Part shown: one piece after another, positions 1 to 8,085 of the stretch
Layout: the number at the start of each line of letters is the position of its first letter
Numbering within the stretch: position 1 is the stretch's first letter
NCBI RefSeq assembly: GCF_000241525.1
Contig: NZ_AHIL01000049.1
Coordinates: 1 to 64,000, forward strand
Direction of reading: 5' to 3'
DNA from: Comamonas testosteroni ATCC 11996
Lineage (GTDB): Bacteria > Pseudomonadota > Gammaproteobacteria > Burkholderiales > Burkholderiaceae_C
Length of the DNA stretch: 64,000 bases
Made by a program: the position numbers and the translations under genes
The notes under the pieces: model-generated
The model's database searches: none
Seen by the model: the letters and a program-made list of their open reading frames with translations, nothing else
Told to the model about the DNA's origin: nothing

Positions 1-1719
1 ATAGCTGTAGCCATAGCTGCCCAGCGGCTGATTCACATTGACCGTCAGATCGCGGATGCTGTGGCCCAGGCCATCGAAGCTGCCGGTAAAGCGCGTGGCG
101 TCGGTGCTATCGCTGTTGCTGCCAATGGGTACAAAGCCGTTGTAGATGCCGGCATTCAGGTTCCAGCCGGCTGTGGCGCTGGCGTCGATGTCGGCACCCA
201 GGGCGTATTTGCCGCCCAGATTGCTGTCCATGTCTTGCAGGGCGGCCACATCGTTGATCACGGTATAGCCATGGCCGTTGATGCTGAGCAGGCCCGCACC
301 GGCTTGCGCAAAGTTCACGCGGCCATTGATGCTCAGCTGGCTGTCTGCTGCCGGAGCAGTCGCGGCGTTGCCCAGGGTATTGCCATGGTTCAGCGCCAGG
401 CTGCCCGTGCCGCCCACATCCATGGTGGCGTTGATGTTGATGTCGTGGTGGGCATTGAGCGTGAGCTGGTTGGCGTCGTAGCGCACATCGGCATTCACAT
501 GGATGCTGCCCTTGTCGCTGCCGGCGGCAACGGTTTGCAGTGTGACATCGGTGCTGGCCAGGTTGGCAACCAGGGTGTCTGCGCCAATGCCGCTGTCTGT
601 CTGGGTAGCTTCGCCGACGCTGATGGTGAAGTCCGTGGGGTCGATCAGCCACTGCCCGGTTTTGCCACTGGCGGCCTGGGTGGTCACGCGGGTGCCGGCC
701 TGGATCTGCACCTGGGCGGCGCTGGTGTCCACAAAGCCACCATTGCCGCCATCGGGGGCGCTGGCGTCCAGCAGGCCTGCCACTTGGGTGCTGCCATGCT
801 GCATATCGGCCAGCAACACAATGCGGCCTTCCTGGTGGGCCAGGGTGCGGGCCTGCACGGCGCCGCTGTTGGAGACCACGCCGGCCGACAGCGCATCGGC
901 GGCGCGGCTGGTCATCAGCACCTGGCCGCCGTCGGCCACGATGAGCTGCTTGTTCTCGATCAGCGTCTTCACGGTGGCCGGGTCTGGCGCCACCTGCAGC
1001 CTGCCGCCCACGCCGGTGCTGAGCGTGATGCGATCGCCCGCGGCCAGCACCACGCTGCCCAGCTGGGCGCGGATGATGCCCTCGTTTTTCACGGTGGGGG
1101 CCAGCAGGGCCACCAGGCCGCCCTGGCCGCCATCGCCATGGGCGGTGATCTCTCCTTGATTGAGGACGCTACCTGTGCTGCCGTTGCGATGGAACACGGC
1201 CTTGCCGGCCATGAAGTCGGCGTCGCTGCTGTGCATGGTGCTGGCCACCAGGCCGCCCACATCCACCCGGCTGCCGGCACCAAACACCACGCCGTTGGGG
1301 TTGAGCACCCAGAGCTGGCCATTGGCGCTGAGCTGGCCGTGGATCTGGCTGGCGTCGCCTGCCACCACGCGGTTCAGGGCCACGGAGCTGGTGCCGGGCT
1401 GGTTAAAGCGCACGGCAGCCTGGCTGCCGATGTCAAAGCCCTGCCAGTTAATGACGGCACGGTCGCTGCCCTGGTTGATGGTCATCTGCTTGCCGTTTTG
1501 GCCGATGCTGGCCTGGCCAGCCGCTACCTGGGCGCCGGTAGGCAATGCATTGGCCGGTGGCGCCTGGGCCCAGGCATTGCCCCCTGCCGCCACCAGGCCC
1601 AGCAGCACGCTGACCGAGGCCACGGCCTTGCTGGCCTTGCCCTGGCTCTTGGCGGTTTCGGGGGCGGGCATATAGCGCGTGCCGTCGGCGCTGCGTACAA
1701 GGCGGTAGTAGTGGTTCAT
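1..1719 (-). CDS. TpsA-type filamentous haemagglutinin exoprotein, N-terminal part (runs off window)
   Basis: The frame is open from the ATG at 1719 to base 1, giving 573 residues without a stop, so the gene continues to the left. Residues 1-51 form a long signal peptide with a charged, ESPR-like start (MNHYYRLVRSADG) and a cleavage region near GGNAWA. Residues 60-160 carry the TPS secretion domain, with NWQGFDIG at 91-98 and NPNGVVFG at 140-147; the NPNG motif is conserved in FhaA/HMW-type cargo. Further on come beta-helix-like repeats, and near the edge a GLUG-like stretch (GSFDGLGHSI). Function: a surface-exposed or released adhesin/haemagglutinin exported by the neighbouring TpsB. It lies 114 bp after tpsB on the same strand, so the two are probably cotranscribed. 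The effector end is outside the window, so toxin (CDI) versus adhesin cannot be decided. Confidence 0.9.
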   Translation of the reverse strand, partial: MNHYYRLVRSADGTRYMPAPETAKSQGKASKAVASVSVLLGLVAAGGNAWAQAPPANALPTGAQVAAGQASIGQNGKQMTINQGSDRAVINWQGFDIGSQAAVRFNQPGTSSVALNRVVAGDASQIHGQLSANGQLWVLNPNGVVFGAGSRVDVGGLVASTMHSSDADFMAGKAVFHRNGSTGSVLNQGEITAHGDGGQGGLVALLAPTVKNEGIIRAQLGSVVLAAGDRITLSTGVGGRLQVAPDPATVKTLIENKQLIVADGGQVLMTSRAADALSAGVVSNSGAVQARTLAHQEGRIVLLADMQHGSTQVAGLLDASAPDGGNGGFVDTSAAQVQIQAGTRVTTQAASGKTGQWLIDPTDFTISVGEATQTDSGIGADTLVANLASTDVTLQTVAAGSDKGSIHVNADVRYDANQLTLNAHHDININATMDVGGTGSLALNHGNTLGNAATAPAADSQLSINGRVNFAQAGAGLLSINGHGYTVINDVAALQDMDSNLGGKYALGADIDASATAGWNLNAGIYNGFVPIGSNSDSTDATRFTGSFDGLGHSIRDLTVNVNQPLGSYGYSY

Positions 1720-1833
1720 GCGATGCACCTGCAAAAAAATGGGTTAAAAAACGCTGTGCGCACCTATCCGTATTGCGCTGACAGCGATGGTTCTGTGAGT
1801 TCAAGCGATGGGGACTGGGCCGCCCCTTACCTC

Positions 1834-3660
1834 TTAGAAGCTGCGGCTGAGTACCAACCAGCCCCGGCTGCTGCGCTGGCTGCTGCCGTCGCTGTTGCGC
1901 CCCTGGCTGGCAGCAGGGTTGTTGCCCACCGGGGTGGCCACGCTGGCTTGCACCTGCCAGCCACGCCAGTCGCCCTGGCCGCTCCAGCGCAGGCCCAGGC
2001 CCCAGCCGGCCAGGTGGTAGCTGTTGGCCATGCCGCTGCCTCCATCCCAGCCCTGCCATGGCTTTTTGTGCTGGCGGATCTGGCCCCAGTCGTAGAACAG
2101 CTGGGCCTGCCAGCCCCCGCCCAGGGCACTGCCCAGCTCGCGCTGCAGCTGCAGCTTGAGCAGCAGGCCTTGGTCACCCATGGCCTCGTTGACGGGGTAG
2201 GCGCGGATTTGGTCGGGTCCGCCCAGGCTCATGCGCTCGGCGCTGCCCAGGTTTTGATGGGCCCATTGCCCGCTGGCACTGGCTTGCAGCTGCCAGCCCT
2301 GGCCCAGCCAGCCCGCCAGGTTTTGCAGGCGGTTGGCCTGCCAGGCCAGCTTGGTGTAATCATCCCGGGTGTTGGGGCCTGCCGCGTCTTGTGTGACTTC
2401 TCCGGTGCTGGCCTGCATGCGCAGCCGACCATGCAGCAGCTGCACGCTACCCCAGTTGATGCCGCCGCCGCCCAGGCTGTCGCTGAGGTCGCCGCTGAGC
2501 CCTAAGTTCAAGACCTCGTTGCGCTGGCGGCGCACGGCCGTGTCCAGCATGTCGTCGTCGTAGCGGCGGTGCTGCAGGCCCACATGCAGCTGCAGATTGC
2601 GGGCCTGCTGACGCAGCAGCGGATAGCTCAGACCCATGCCGGCACTGTAGGCCTGGCCCTTGGCGTCCAGGCTGCTGTAGCTGCCGGCCAGCTTGTAATC
2701 CATGGCCGAGCTCCAGACCGCCAGGCGCAGGCCGTCGTAGCCCAGGGGCAGGCTGTAGCGGGCCTGCACGCTGCCCAGGTGGGCCGAGCCCAGCATGCGC
2801 AGGCTGAGCTGGTCGCCCCGGCCCGAGAGATTATTGACGGCCAGCCCGCCCGAGAGCTGGCCCTTTCCCGTGGTGCGCAGGCCGTAGTTGCTGAGGGCCA
2901 TATCGCCCGTGAGCAGGGGCTGGTCTGCGACCTCGATGGCCAGGTCGCTGCTGCCCGTGGCCTGGCCGGCTTGCAGCACGGCCGTGGCCTCCATGCCGGG
3001 CAGGTCGTTGGCCAGCAGCAGGCCGCGCTCCAGCTTGACCGCCGACAGGGGCTGGCCTGCTTGCAGCCCTGCTGTGACGGTGCGCAAAACGCGCTGGGCA
3101 TCGGCGCGCAGCGGAGCACCGGCGGACGATGCGGCAGGCTGCACGCTGGCTTGGCCAAAGCGGCCCTCCAGCACCTGGATGTGCACCACGCCCTGGGTGA
3201 CATCCTGCGGCGGCGGCCAGACCCGGGCATACCAGCCGGCATCGCGGTAGGCCCGCTCTATGCGGGACACGGCCTGCTCCAGCTCCTGCATGCTCAGCGC
3301 ATGGCCCTGCAAATCGGCCAGCAAGGCCTGCAGCGCGGGCTCTGGCAGCAGTTGGGCGCCTTCGATGACAAAGCGCTGCACCGTGACGCGAGGGGCATCG
3401 GGGTCTGCGGCTTGCTCCTGCGCCGGCTTGGCGCGCAACTGGGGGATGGCACCCGGCGCTTGAAGGCTGCGCTCGGTCTCACGCTGCAGGCTGCCCGCAT
3501 CGGGAATAGAGACCGGCTGGGACAGCACCGGCGAGAGCCAGCCCAGACACAGCAGGCCCAGCAGTCCGGCGGAGCTGGAGCGTGTGAAGGAGCTGGGAAC
3601 AGCAGTCTGGCAGGTGGCCAGGGTGAGAGCCTGGAAGGCGACAGGGATTTGTAGGCGCAC
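1834..3660 (-). CDS. TpsB outer-membrane transporter (ShlB/FhaC/HecB family)
   Basis: Two-partner secretion transporter that moves the TpsA protein through the outer membrane. From the GTG at 3660 it is 608 residues: a signal peptide ending near GWLSPVLSQ, a POTRA_2-type region (VTVQRFVIEGAQLLPE, then SRIERAYRDAGWYARVW), a conserved N-terminal region of the barrel (LTGDMALSNYGLRTTGKG), and a C-terminal 16-strand barrel ending in Phe, as expected for a BAM substrate. The length fits FhaC-like proteins. The frame also extends to a TTG at 3723. No good ribosome-binding site marks either start; the GTG gives the more normal signal peptide. It is the first gene of a tpsB-tpsA pair. Confidence 0.88.
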   Translation of the reverse strand: MRLQIPVAFQALTLATCQTAVPSSFTRSSSAGLLGLLCLGWLSPVLSQPVSIPDAGSLQRETERSLQAPGAIPQLRAKPAQEQAADPDAPRVTVQRFVIEGAQLLPEPALQALLADLQGHALSMQELEQAVSRIERAYRDAGWYARVWPPPQDVTQGVVHIQVLEGRFGQASVQPAASSAGAPLRADAQRVLRTVTAGLQAGQPLSAVKLERGLLLANDLPGMEATAVLQAGQATGSSDLAIEVADQPLLTGDMALSNYGLRTTGKGQLSGGLAVNNLSGRGDQLSLRMLGSAHLGSVQARYSLPLGYDGLRLAVWSSAMDYKLAGSYSSLDAKGQAYSAGMGLSYPLLRQQARNLQLHVGLQHRRYDDDMLDTAVRRQRNEVLNLGLSGDLSDSLGGGGINWGSVQLLHGRLRMQASTGEVTQDAAGPNTRDDYTKLAWQANRLQNLAGWLGQGWQLQASASGQWAHQNLGSAERMSLGGPDQIRAYPVNEAMGDQGLLLKLQLQRELGSALGGGWQAQLFYDWGQIRQHKKPWQGWDGGSGMANSYHLAGWGLGLRWSGQGDWRGWQVQASVATPVGNNPAASQGRNSDGSSQRSSRGWLVLSRSF

Positions 3661-3760
3661 AGCTAATGACTTGTTACTTTTGAAACGAAGTCGAGTGTGG
3701 ACGCAAGCCCGCGCACGGGGCAATCACTGAAGCTTGGCATGTTGTGGCAGGTCAAAGCAT

Positions 3761-4172
3761 TCAAACGCGGGGGAGGGTGAAAACCCGAGGCAAGGGCTTC
3801 TGGCCGATAGCAGGCGCCTGGAACCAGGCCGGTACGGCATCGAACACGCCGACCGGTGCCAGCCGCAACAGTTCAGACGCTTCTTTCTGAGTCCCCGCCA
3901 GCCACTGGTCCACACCCTGCATCTCGATCGGTATCACGCTGCGTTTGTCCTGCTGGTCCGCCGGCAGCCTGGGATCTGGCTTGTGCATGCGACTCATCAG
4001 GGAATGTGAGTCGGCATTGATGGTCAGCGTGTTGTAGCTCTGCACCGGCTCACCGGACGCCGGATCCTTCCAGCGATTTCACAACTCGGCCAGCGCACAC
4101 GGCGCGGCGAAATCCATACTCCATACCACACGTTTTGCCTGCCCCGAGCCCGGCTCATCGATCGCCCAACCA
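3761..4172 (-). pseudogene. SRAP (YedK/HMCES-like) C-terminal fragment with an in-frame stop
   Basis: Read on the minus strand, the frame gives GWAIDEPGSGQAKRVVWSMD, then a segment ending CALAEL, a TGA stop, and NRWKDPASGEPVQSYNTL followed by TINADSHSLMSRMHKPDP. This matches the C-terminal half of SOS-response-associated peptidases, which shield abasic sites; the stop sits where the family has Trp (TGG to TGA). The N-terminal half, with the catalytic Cys2, is absent. The match ends at about 4172, exactly where a tRNA-Leu fragment begins. A shorter open frame starts at 4045 (94 residues) but would lack the active site. Called a dead remnant. Confidence 0.75.
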
Positions 4173-4173
4173 A

Positions 4174-4231
4174 GGGGACTCAAAATCCCCCGCCGCAAGA
4201 CGTGGGGGGTCGATTCCGACCCCAGGCATCA
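4174..4231 (+). pseudogene. 3' half of a tRNA-Leu(CAA), possible attachment-site remnant
   Basis: The sequence begins with an anticodon arm (stem GGGGA/TCCCC, loop CTCAAAA, anticodon CAA), continues with a long class II variable arm (CGCCGCAAGACGTG), a T-loop-like GTCGATTC, and ends CAGGCATCA. The D-arm and the 5' acceptor strand are missing: the upstream bases belong to the SRAP fragment. The T-stem has mismatches, so this is not a working tRNA. Tyrosine-recombinase elements often integrate at such 3' halves, so it may be an old att site. Confidence 0.7.
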
Positions 4232-4473
4232 AAGATGTAATGCTATATATTTTGAAGACGTTCCGGGAACTGTTCCAGCATGTGTTCCGGTTTTGGAAAA
4301 AAATTGTCTGCGCGATGACTCATCTAGCAGGCAATCTTTTTCCAGCTTCCAAAGTTCAAGGCTGTAGATATCCAGGCACCATTGATCATGCTTTGGTAAG
4401 CCGCTTATCTAAATGCCGGCGCAGCTCTTTTGAGGCTCTCAAAAGTCGCACCGACACAAAGCCTATCCCTTAC

Positions 4474-4620
4474 CTACTTGTTCTCAACCAGTGCCTCAGA
4501 GTTCAGGACTGGCGCAGCTGTTTCGGGCCCTGTGGCTTTGCGCTGAGCCTTCTCAGCCTTCTTTTTCTTTTTCTCGAGCTCCCGCTGCCTTTTTTCGAAT
4601 TGGTAGTTTGGTTTTGGCAT
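4474..4620 (-). CDS. Small Lys/Glu-rich protein (48 aa)
   Basis: Starts MPKPNYQFEKRQRELEKKKK and ends LVENK before a TAG. An AAGGAAT ribosome-binding site lies 7 nt before the ATG. The first 30 residues are a highly charged, probably helical segment with a run of five lysines; the tail is Ala/Pro/Glu-rich. Short proteins with this MPKPNY-FEKRQREL start are familiar in beta-proteobacteria, but I know no established function. The basic N-terminus could bind nucleic acid, which is inference only. It stands alone between the tRNA remnant and corA. Confidence 0.75.
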   Translation of the reverse strand: MPKPNYQFEKRQRELEKKKKKAEKAQRKATGPETAAPVLNSEALVENK

Positions 4621-5064
4621 CAGGCGATTCCTTAGTGATTTAAGTTACCCACCATAACCGATGTACCGTCCTGGGGAGTCTTAATTCGCCCGGAAGTGTT
4701 TTTTGTTTCGCGTCCAGCTCAGCTCAACGGCTTACAAGCTGTTGCCATGCCCCCGCTCACTGGAACAAAAGCGCCCTCGAACTGAGGGCGCCTCAATGAG
4801 CGCATCCTGCCAAGCAGCGCCAGCGACCAGATCACAGAAGAAGCCCACCTTGGATGACTGCTTGCGGTCAACGTAGAGGATGGGCTTGTGTATTTCGGGC
4901 CGGGACCGTAGTGTTTCCTCAGCAATAGCCTCAAAGAGGGTGAAGGGCGTTAAGGAAAACCTGTCCCTCTGTTATCGGTCCACTTTCATCTGTTTATCGC
5001 CGGACTCTGCTGAGGTTCGTGCATGGCACCATTGGTGCTTTTCGATTGTTTCAAGAGGATCTCG
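4621..5064. other. Intergenic stretch upstream of corA
   Basis: No supported gene. It contains a hairpin-plus-T-run on the minus strand (listed separately). It also contains an 80-codon minus-strand open frame at 4732-4971 that lacks an ATG or GTG start and reads in part KPILYVDRKQSSKVGFF. This could be the tail of a lost gene, but I recognise no family. Confidence 0.5.
4765..4794 (-). terminator. Rho-independent terminator-like hairpin
   Basis: GCGCCCTC and GAGGGCGC form an 8-bp perfect stem around a 5-nt loop. On the minus strand the stem is followed by TTTTGTT. No intact gene ends just before it. Confidence 0.5.
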
Positions 5065-6039
5065 ATGCTGATCAATTGCGTGGCCTACGAAAAAGGATCC
5101 AAACTGGCAGACATTCCGGTCGCCGATATCAGCGAGTACATTGCAAGACCTAACTGCTTTGTCTGGGTCGCTCTGTCCGATGCGACGTCGACAGAGCTAG
5201 AAGAAATGCGTGAAGAGTTCGACCTACATGAGCTTGCTGTAGAGGATGCCCATCATGGGCATCAACGACCCAAGATAGAGGAGTACGGTCAGTCGCTCTT
5301 TGCCGTCATGCACCTTCTGGAGCCAGACCCCAATCAACCAGGCCATTTCAACTTGGGTGAGGTGGATGTGTTCATCGGCTCCAACTACGTTCTATCGGTC
5401 AGAAATCGCAGCAAACAAGGTTTTCTGGGAGTACGGGATCGCTGCGAGAAAGAACCCGAGCTTCTTAAACACGGCGCGGGATTTGTCTTGTATGCGCTGA
5501 TGGACGCGGTGGTTGACCGTTACTTTCCGATCCTTGAAGCCCTAGAGGCCGAGCTAGAGGCCGTTGAGCTACAGATCTTCACGCAGCGAGCTGCACGAGA
5601 GAGCATCAAGCAGCTTTATGGGCTGAAGCAACGCGTCATGGTTCTCAAACACGCTGTTGCACCATTGCTCGAGGCGGTAAGCAAGCTCTACGGTGGACGT
5701 GTGCCACAGGTATGCACTGGATCGCAGGATTACTTCCGTGATGTAGCAGACCACTTGGTCCGCATTAATGGTCTCATCGAGGGAATGCGAGACACCATTT
5801 CGACCGCGATGCAGGTCAACTTGGCACTGGTCGCAATCGATGAAAACGAAGTCACCAAACGGCTGGCGGCCTGGGCCAGCATCTTTGCAATATGCACGGC
5901 CTTCGTAGGCATCTGGGGAATGAATTTTGAGCATATGCCAGAGCTGAAGTGGCAGTATGGCTACCCTGCGGCACTGTTATTGATTGTCGGCGTTTGCGCC
6001 TATATCTACTACCGCTTTCGTCGTGCCGGCTGGCTATAG
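5065..6039 (+). CDS. corA: CorA-family magnesium/cobalt transporter
   Basis: 324 residues. Inner-membrane pentameric channel for Mg2+ (also Co2+/Ni2+). The large cytoplasmic N-terminal domain (about 1-260) includes a long helix (LYGLKQRVMVLKHAVAPLLE). It is followed by two C-terminal membrane segments and, between them, the signature GMN at 285-287 (IWGMNFEHMPEL); the C-terminus is basic (YRFRRAGWL). The ATG at 5065 is preferred over an upstream in-frame one because AGAGGA lies 6 nt before it. It stands alone, with remnants on both sides. A Zn2+-exporting ZntB-like role cannot be excluded from sequence alone. Confidence 0.92.
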   Translation: MLINCVAYEKGSKLADIPVADISEYIARPNCFVWVALSDATSTELEEMREEFDLHELAVEDAHHGHQRPKIEEYGQSLFAVMHLLEPDPNQPGHFNLGEVDVFIGSNYVLSVRNRSKQGFLGVRDRCEKEPELLKHGAGFVLYALMDAVVDRYFPILEALEAELEAVELQIFTQRAARESIKQLYGLKQRVMVLKHAVAPLLEAVSKLYGGRVPQVCTGSQDYFRDVADHLVRINGLIEGMRDTISTAMQVNLALVAIDENEVTKRLAAWASIFAICTAFVGIWGMNFEHMPELKWQYGYPAALLLIVGVCAYIYYRFRRAGWL

Positions 6040-6458
6040 CACCTGCGGAGATTTTCAGCACATATGCTGTATTGACCAGTTGAACTCACAACCTGATCGC
6101 GACTGGCGCAGATCGACCTCAAGCAGGAATCCAATAGCGCTAGTTGCCTTACACAGTTGAGGGAGCCAAGTGCTCAGTCCAGGCATCGGTAAAACTTCCC
6201 GAGATCGTCACACCGGTATGACATAAACCGAGAAAGCAGCGCATAAATTGAATTTGGTGGGCTCCGTGCTGTGACTGTGTACAGAGGGCGCAAGGAGTTC
6301 GCCGATGAAAGTCATCCTTCAATGGTCGTACAGCATGAGCTGTACGCGACCCTCTACTGGATGCGCAGCATATTGAGATGCTGGAATTGTGCCGCTCGGT
6401 GCAAGACATGGCTCAGCATGGCCGACAAAAGAGCGATCTGCTCTGAGACAATCGCGCC
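6040..6458. other. Intergenic, no gene seen
   Basis: Only short, low-quality frames on both strands. A frame just before 6459 reads ELCRSVQDMAQHGRQKSDLL and then stops; it may be a decayed 5' extension of the small protein that follows. Confidence 0.4.
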
Positions 6459-6713
6459 ATGATCGATGAATCACCGATCCACACAGTCCGCAAGCGTGTT
6501 TGCCAAACCCTCCTGAGGCACTGGAAGGCCCATAACAACGCGATCCCAAGCATCATCAAGATGCCGCCGCAAGTGCTGCGGCAGTTGAACATCATCAATT
6601 CCTTCGGTACACCCAACGAGCTGTGGGGCATCCCAATTGAAATCGACCCCAACACCACGAGCGTGATGATGGCGGTCGATGGAACGGAGATGTCTTTGGT
6701 CGAAGGCTACTAA
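6459..6713 (+). CDS. Hypothetical protein (84 aa), related to a fragment at 10873-10989
   Basis: Starts MIDESPIHTVRKRVCQTLL and ends EMSLVEGY. No family recognised. Its last third (INSFGTPNELWGIPIEID then MMAVDGTEMSLVEG) is clearly related to a translated fragment at 10873-10989 (INSLDKPNDFAVEIDANATG then MIAVDGREMPLVEG), so this is a real protein family and not a chance frame. No signal peptide or membrane segment. The ribosome-binding site is weak. It sits in remnant-rich DNA, and a mobile-element origin is plausible but unproven. Confidence 0.5.
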   Translation: MIDESPIHTVRKRVCQTLLRHWKAHNNAIPSIIKMPPQVLRQLNIINSFGTPNELWGIPIEIDPNTTSVMMAVDGTEMSLVEGY

Positions 6714-6864
6714 AGCAGCGCAAGTCATAGCGTTACGGGACATTTTCAAAGAAAAATCTGCATCGGGTGCATCCAAACATCGATCTCGTGGGTAGTACCT
6801 GCAGCAACACAAGAAATGTGCTGCTTCAGTGAATCCTTGCAACCGATCCAATTGGAGAATCTCA

Positions 6865-7440
6865 ATGTCGTCCACTCGCTTCGCACCCCGTTTCGCGGCC
6901 ATGGTTGCCGTTACCTCTACGGCAGCGCTGCTCGCCGCCTGCGGCTCGATGAAGTCTCCGGCCAGCACTTTCTCGCAGGCTTCGCTGCCAGCGCCCATTC
7001 AGGTCCCCGCAGGTCACAAGGTAGCCTGGGAAACCGTAGGCAGTGGCGACATCACCTATGAGTGCCGGGACAAGGCCAACGCACCAGGTCAAACCGAATG
7101 GGTCTTCGTCGGCCCCGATGCGGTGCTGAAAGATCGTGCGGGCAAGTCCATTGGTCGCTACTACGGCCCTCCCGCAACCTGGGAGGCCAACGACGGCTCC
7201 AAGCTTACGGCTACGCAGATTGCAGTCGCTCCTTCTGGCCCCGGCAACTTGCCATACCAATTGGTCAAAGCCAATCCCGCCATGGGTGCCGGCGCTCTGG
7301 TAGGCGTTAGCTACATCCAACGCGTAGCGCTCCAAGGAGGCGTCGCACCGGCCGACCAACCTTGCACCTCGACCACCAAAGGCCAAAAAACCATGGTCAA
7401 GTACCAGGCCGATTACATCTTCTGGAAACCCACGATGTAA
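6865..7440 (+). CDS. DUF3455-type secreted lipoprotein
   Basis: 191 residues. Residues 1-24 are a signal peptide with a lipobox-like LLAAC before GSMKSPAS, so it is probably a lipoprotein. The mature part resembles DUF3455 proteins: PAGHKVAWETVGSGDITYEC, then TEWVFVGPDAVLKDRAG, GRYYGPPATWEANDGSK and a C-terminal VKYQADYIFWKP. The biochemical role of this family is unknown; several members sit beside ECF sigma genes, as here. The ATG at 6865 has GGAGAAT 5 nt upstream and gives the signal peptide at the very N-terminus; an in-frame ATG at 6829 would bury it. The sigma-factor gene follows after 27 bp, suggesting one operon. Confidence 0.85.
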   Translation: MSSTRFAPRFAAMVAVTSTAALLAACGSMKSPASTFSQASLPAPIQVPAGHKVAWETVGSGDITYECRDKANAPGQTEWVFVGPDAVLKDRAGKSIGRYYGPPATWEANDGSKLTATQIAVAPSGPGNLPYQLVKANPAMGAGALVGVSYIQRVALQGGVAPADQPCTSTTKGQKTMVKYQADYIFWKPTM

Positions 7441-7467
7441 GGCTTTGCAACAGCATGACTAGAATGC

Positions 7468-8085
7468 ATGAAGGATCTATCTCTATTTCCTTCTACCCTT
7501 TTATTTGTGCCGCCTGCAGCCGCCCCTAAAGACGACGCTTTCGACCACGACGCTGCGCTACAAGCCTGTGCGCGAGGTAATCGCGAGGCCTTGCGCAGCA
7601 TCTATGAGCACGAAGCGCGCTACCTGCTGGGCGTGGCTCTCAGAATTGTTCGGGATCGTGCTGCTGCAGAGGATGTTCTGCACGATGCTTTTGTGTCCAT
7701 CTGGGAGCGCGCATCGAGCTTCGACGCCGGCCGAGGTGCTGGGCGGGGCTGGATCTACAGCATAGTCAGACATGCTGCCCTGAATCGAGTGCGGGACAGT
7801 GCTCGCGAGACAGTGCTGGATGAACCGGCGACGACTCACCTCGATGCACAAGCAGCTCTTGCGACGTGGCAGGAAAGCGGCGACGAGCTTGCACGACAGG
7901 CAGCGCTTGGCCGTCTGGGGCAATGCCTGGATGGTTTGGAGCCTGCACGCCGCGCCTGCTTGTTGCACGCTTATGTTGACGGCTGCACACACAGCGAAAT
8001 TGCCGAAAGGGTGCAAGCCCCTTTGGGCACAGTAAAAGCCTGGATTCAGCGCGGACTGCGCGCACTGCGGGAATGCATGCAATGA
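7468..8085 (+). CDS. ECF RNA polymerase sigma factor (SigK-like)
   Basis: 205 residues. Region 2 (about 50-110) includes YLLGVALRIVRDRAAAEDVLHDAFVSIWE and RGWIYSIVRHAALNRVR; region 4 (about 150-203) contains a helix-turn-helix (HSEIAERVQAPLGTVKAWIQ). It directs RNA polymerase to a small stress regulon; the inducing signal is not readable from sequence. The stop overlaps the start of the anti-sigma gene (ATGA), showing tight coupling. The DUF3455 lipoprotein just upstream is a likely target or signalling partner, by position only. Confidence 0.92.
   Translation: MKDLSLFPSTLLFVPPAAAPKDDAFDHDAALQACARGNREALRSIYEHEARYLLGVALRIVRDRAAAEDVLHDAFVSIWERASSFDAGRGAGRGWIYSIVRHAALNRVRDSARETVLDEPATTHLDAQAALATWQESGDELARQAALGRLGQCLDGLEPARRACLLHAYVDGCTHSEIAERVQAPLGTVKAWIQRGLRALRECMQ

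Noticed and set aside
61..2505. Long plus-strand open frame (814 codons) opposite the TPS genes
   Set aside because: It is the antisense shadow of GC-rich tpsA and tpsB. It has no domain, no ribosome-binding site and crosses both genes and their spacer.
4135..4635. Plus-strand open frame of 166 codons
   Set aside because: It begins inside the SRAP/tRNA scar, has no recognisable domain and runs antisense to the small Lys-rich gene, which has a proper ribosome-binding site.
4732..4971. Minus-strand open frame of 80 codons reading KPILYVDRKQSSKVGFF
   Set aside because: Protein-like, but it lacks an ATG/GTG start and contains a terminator-like hairpin near its end. It could be a gene tail, but I cannot support it.
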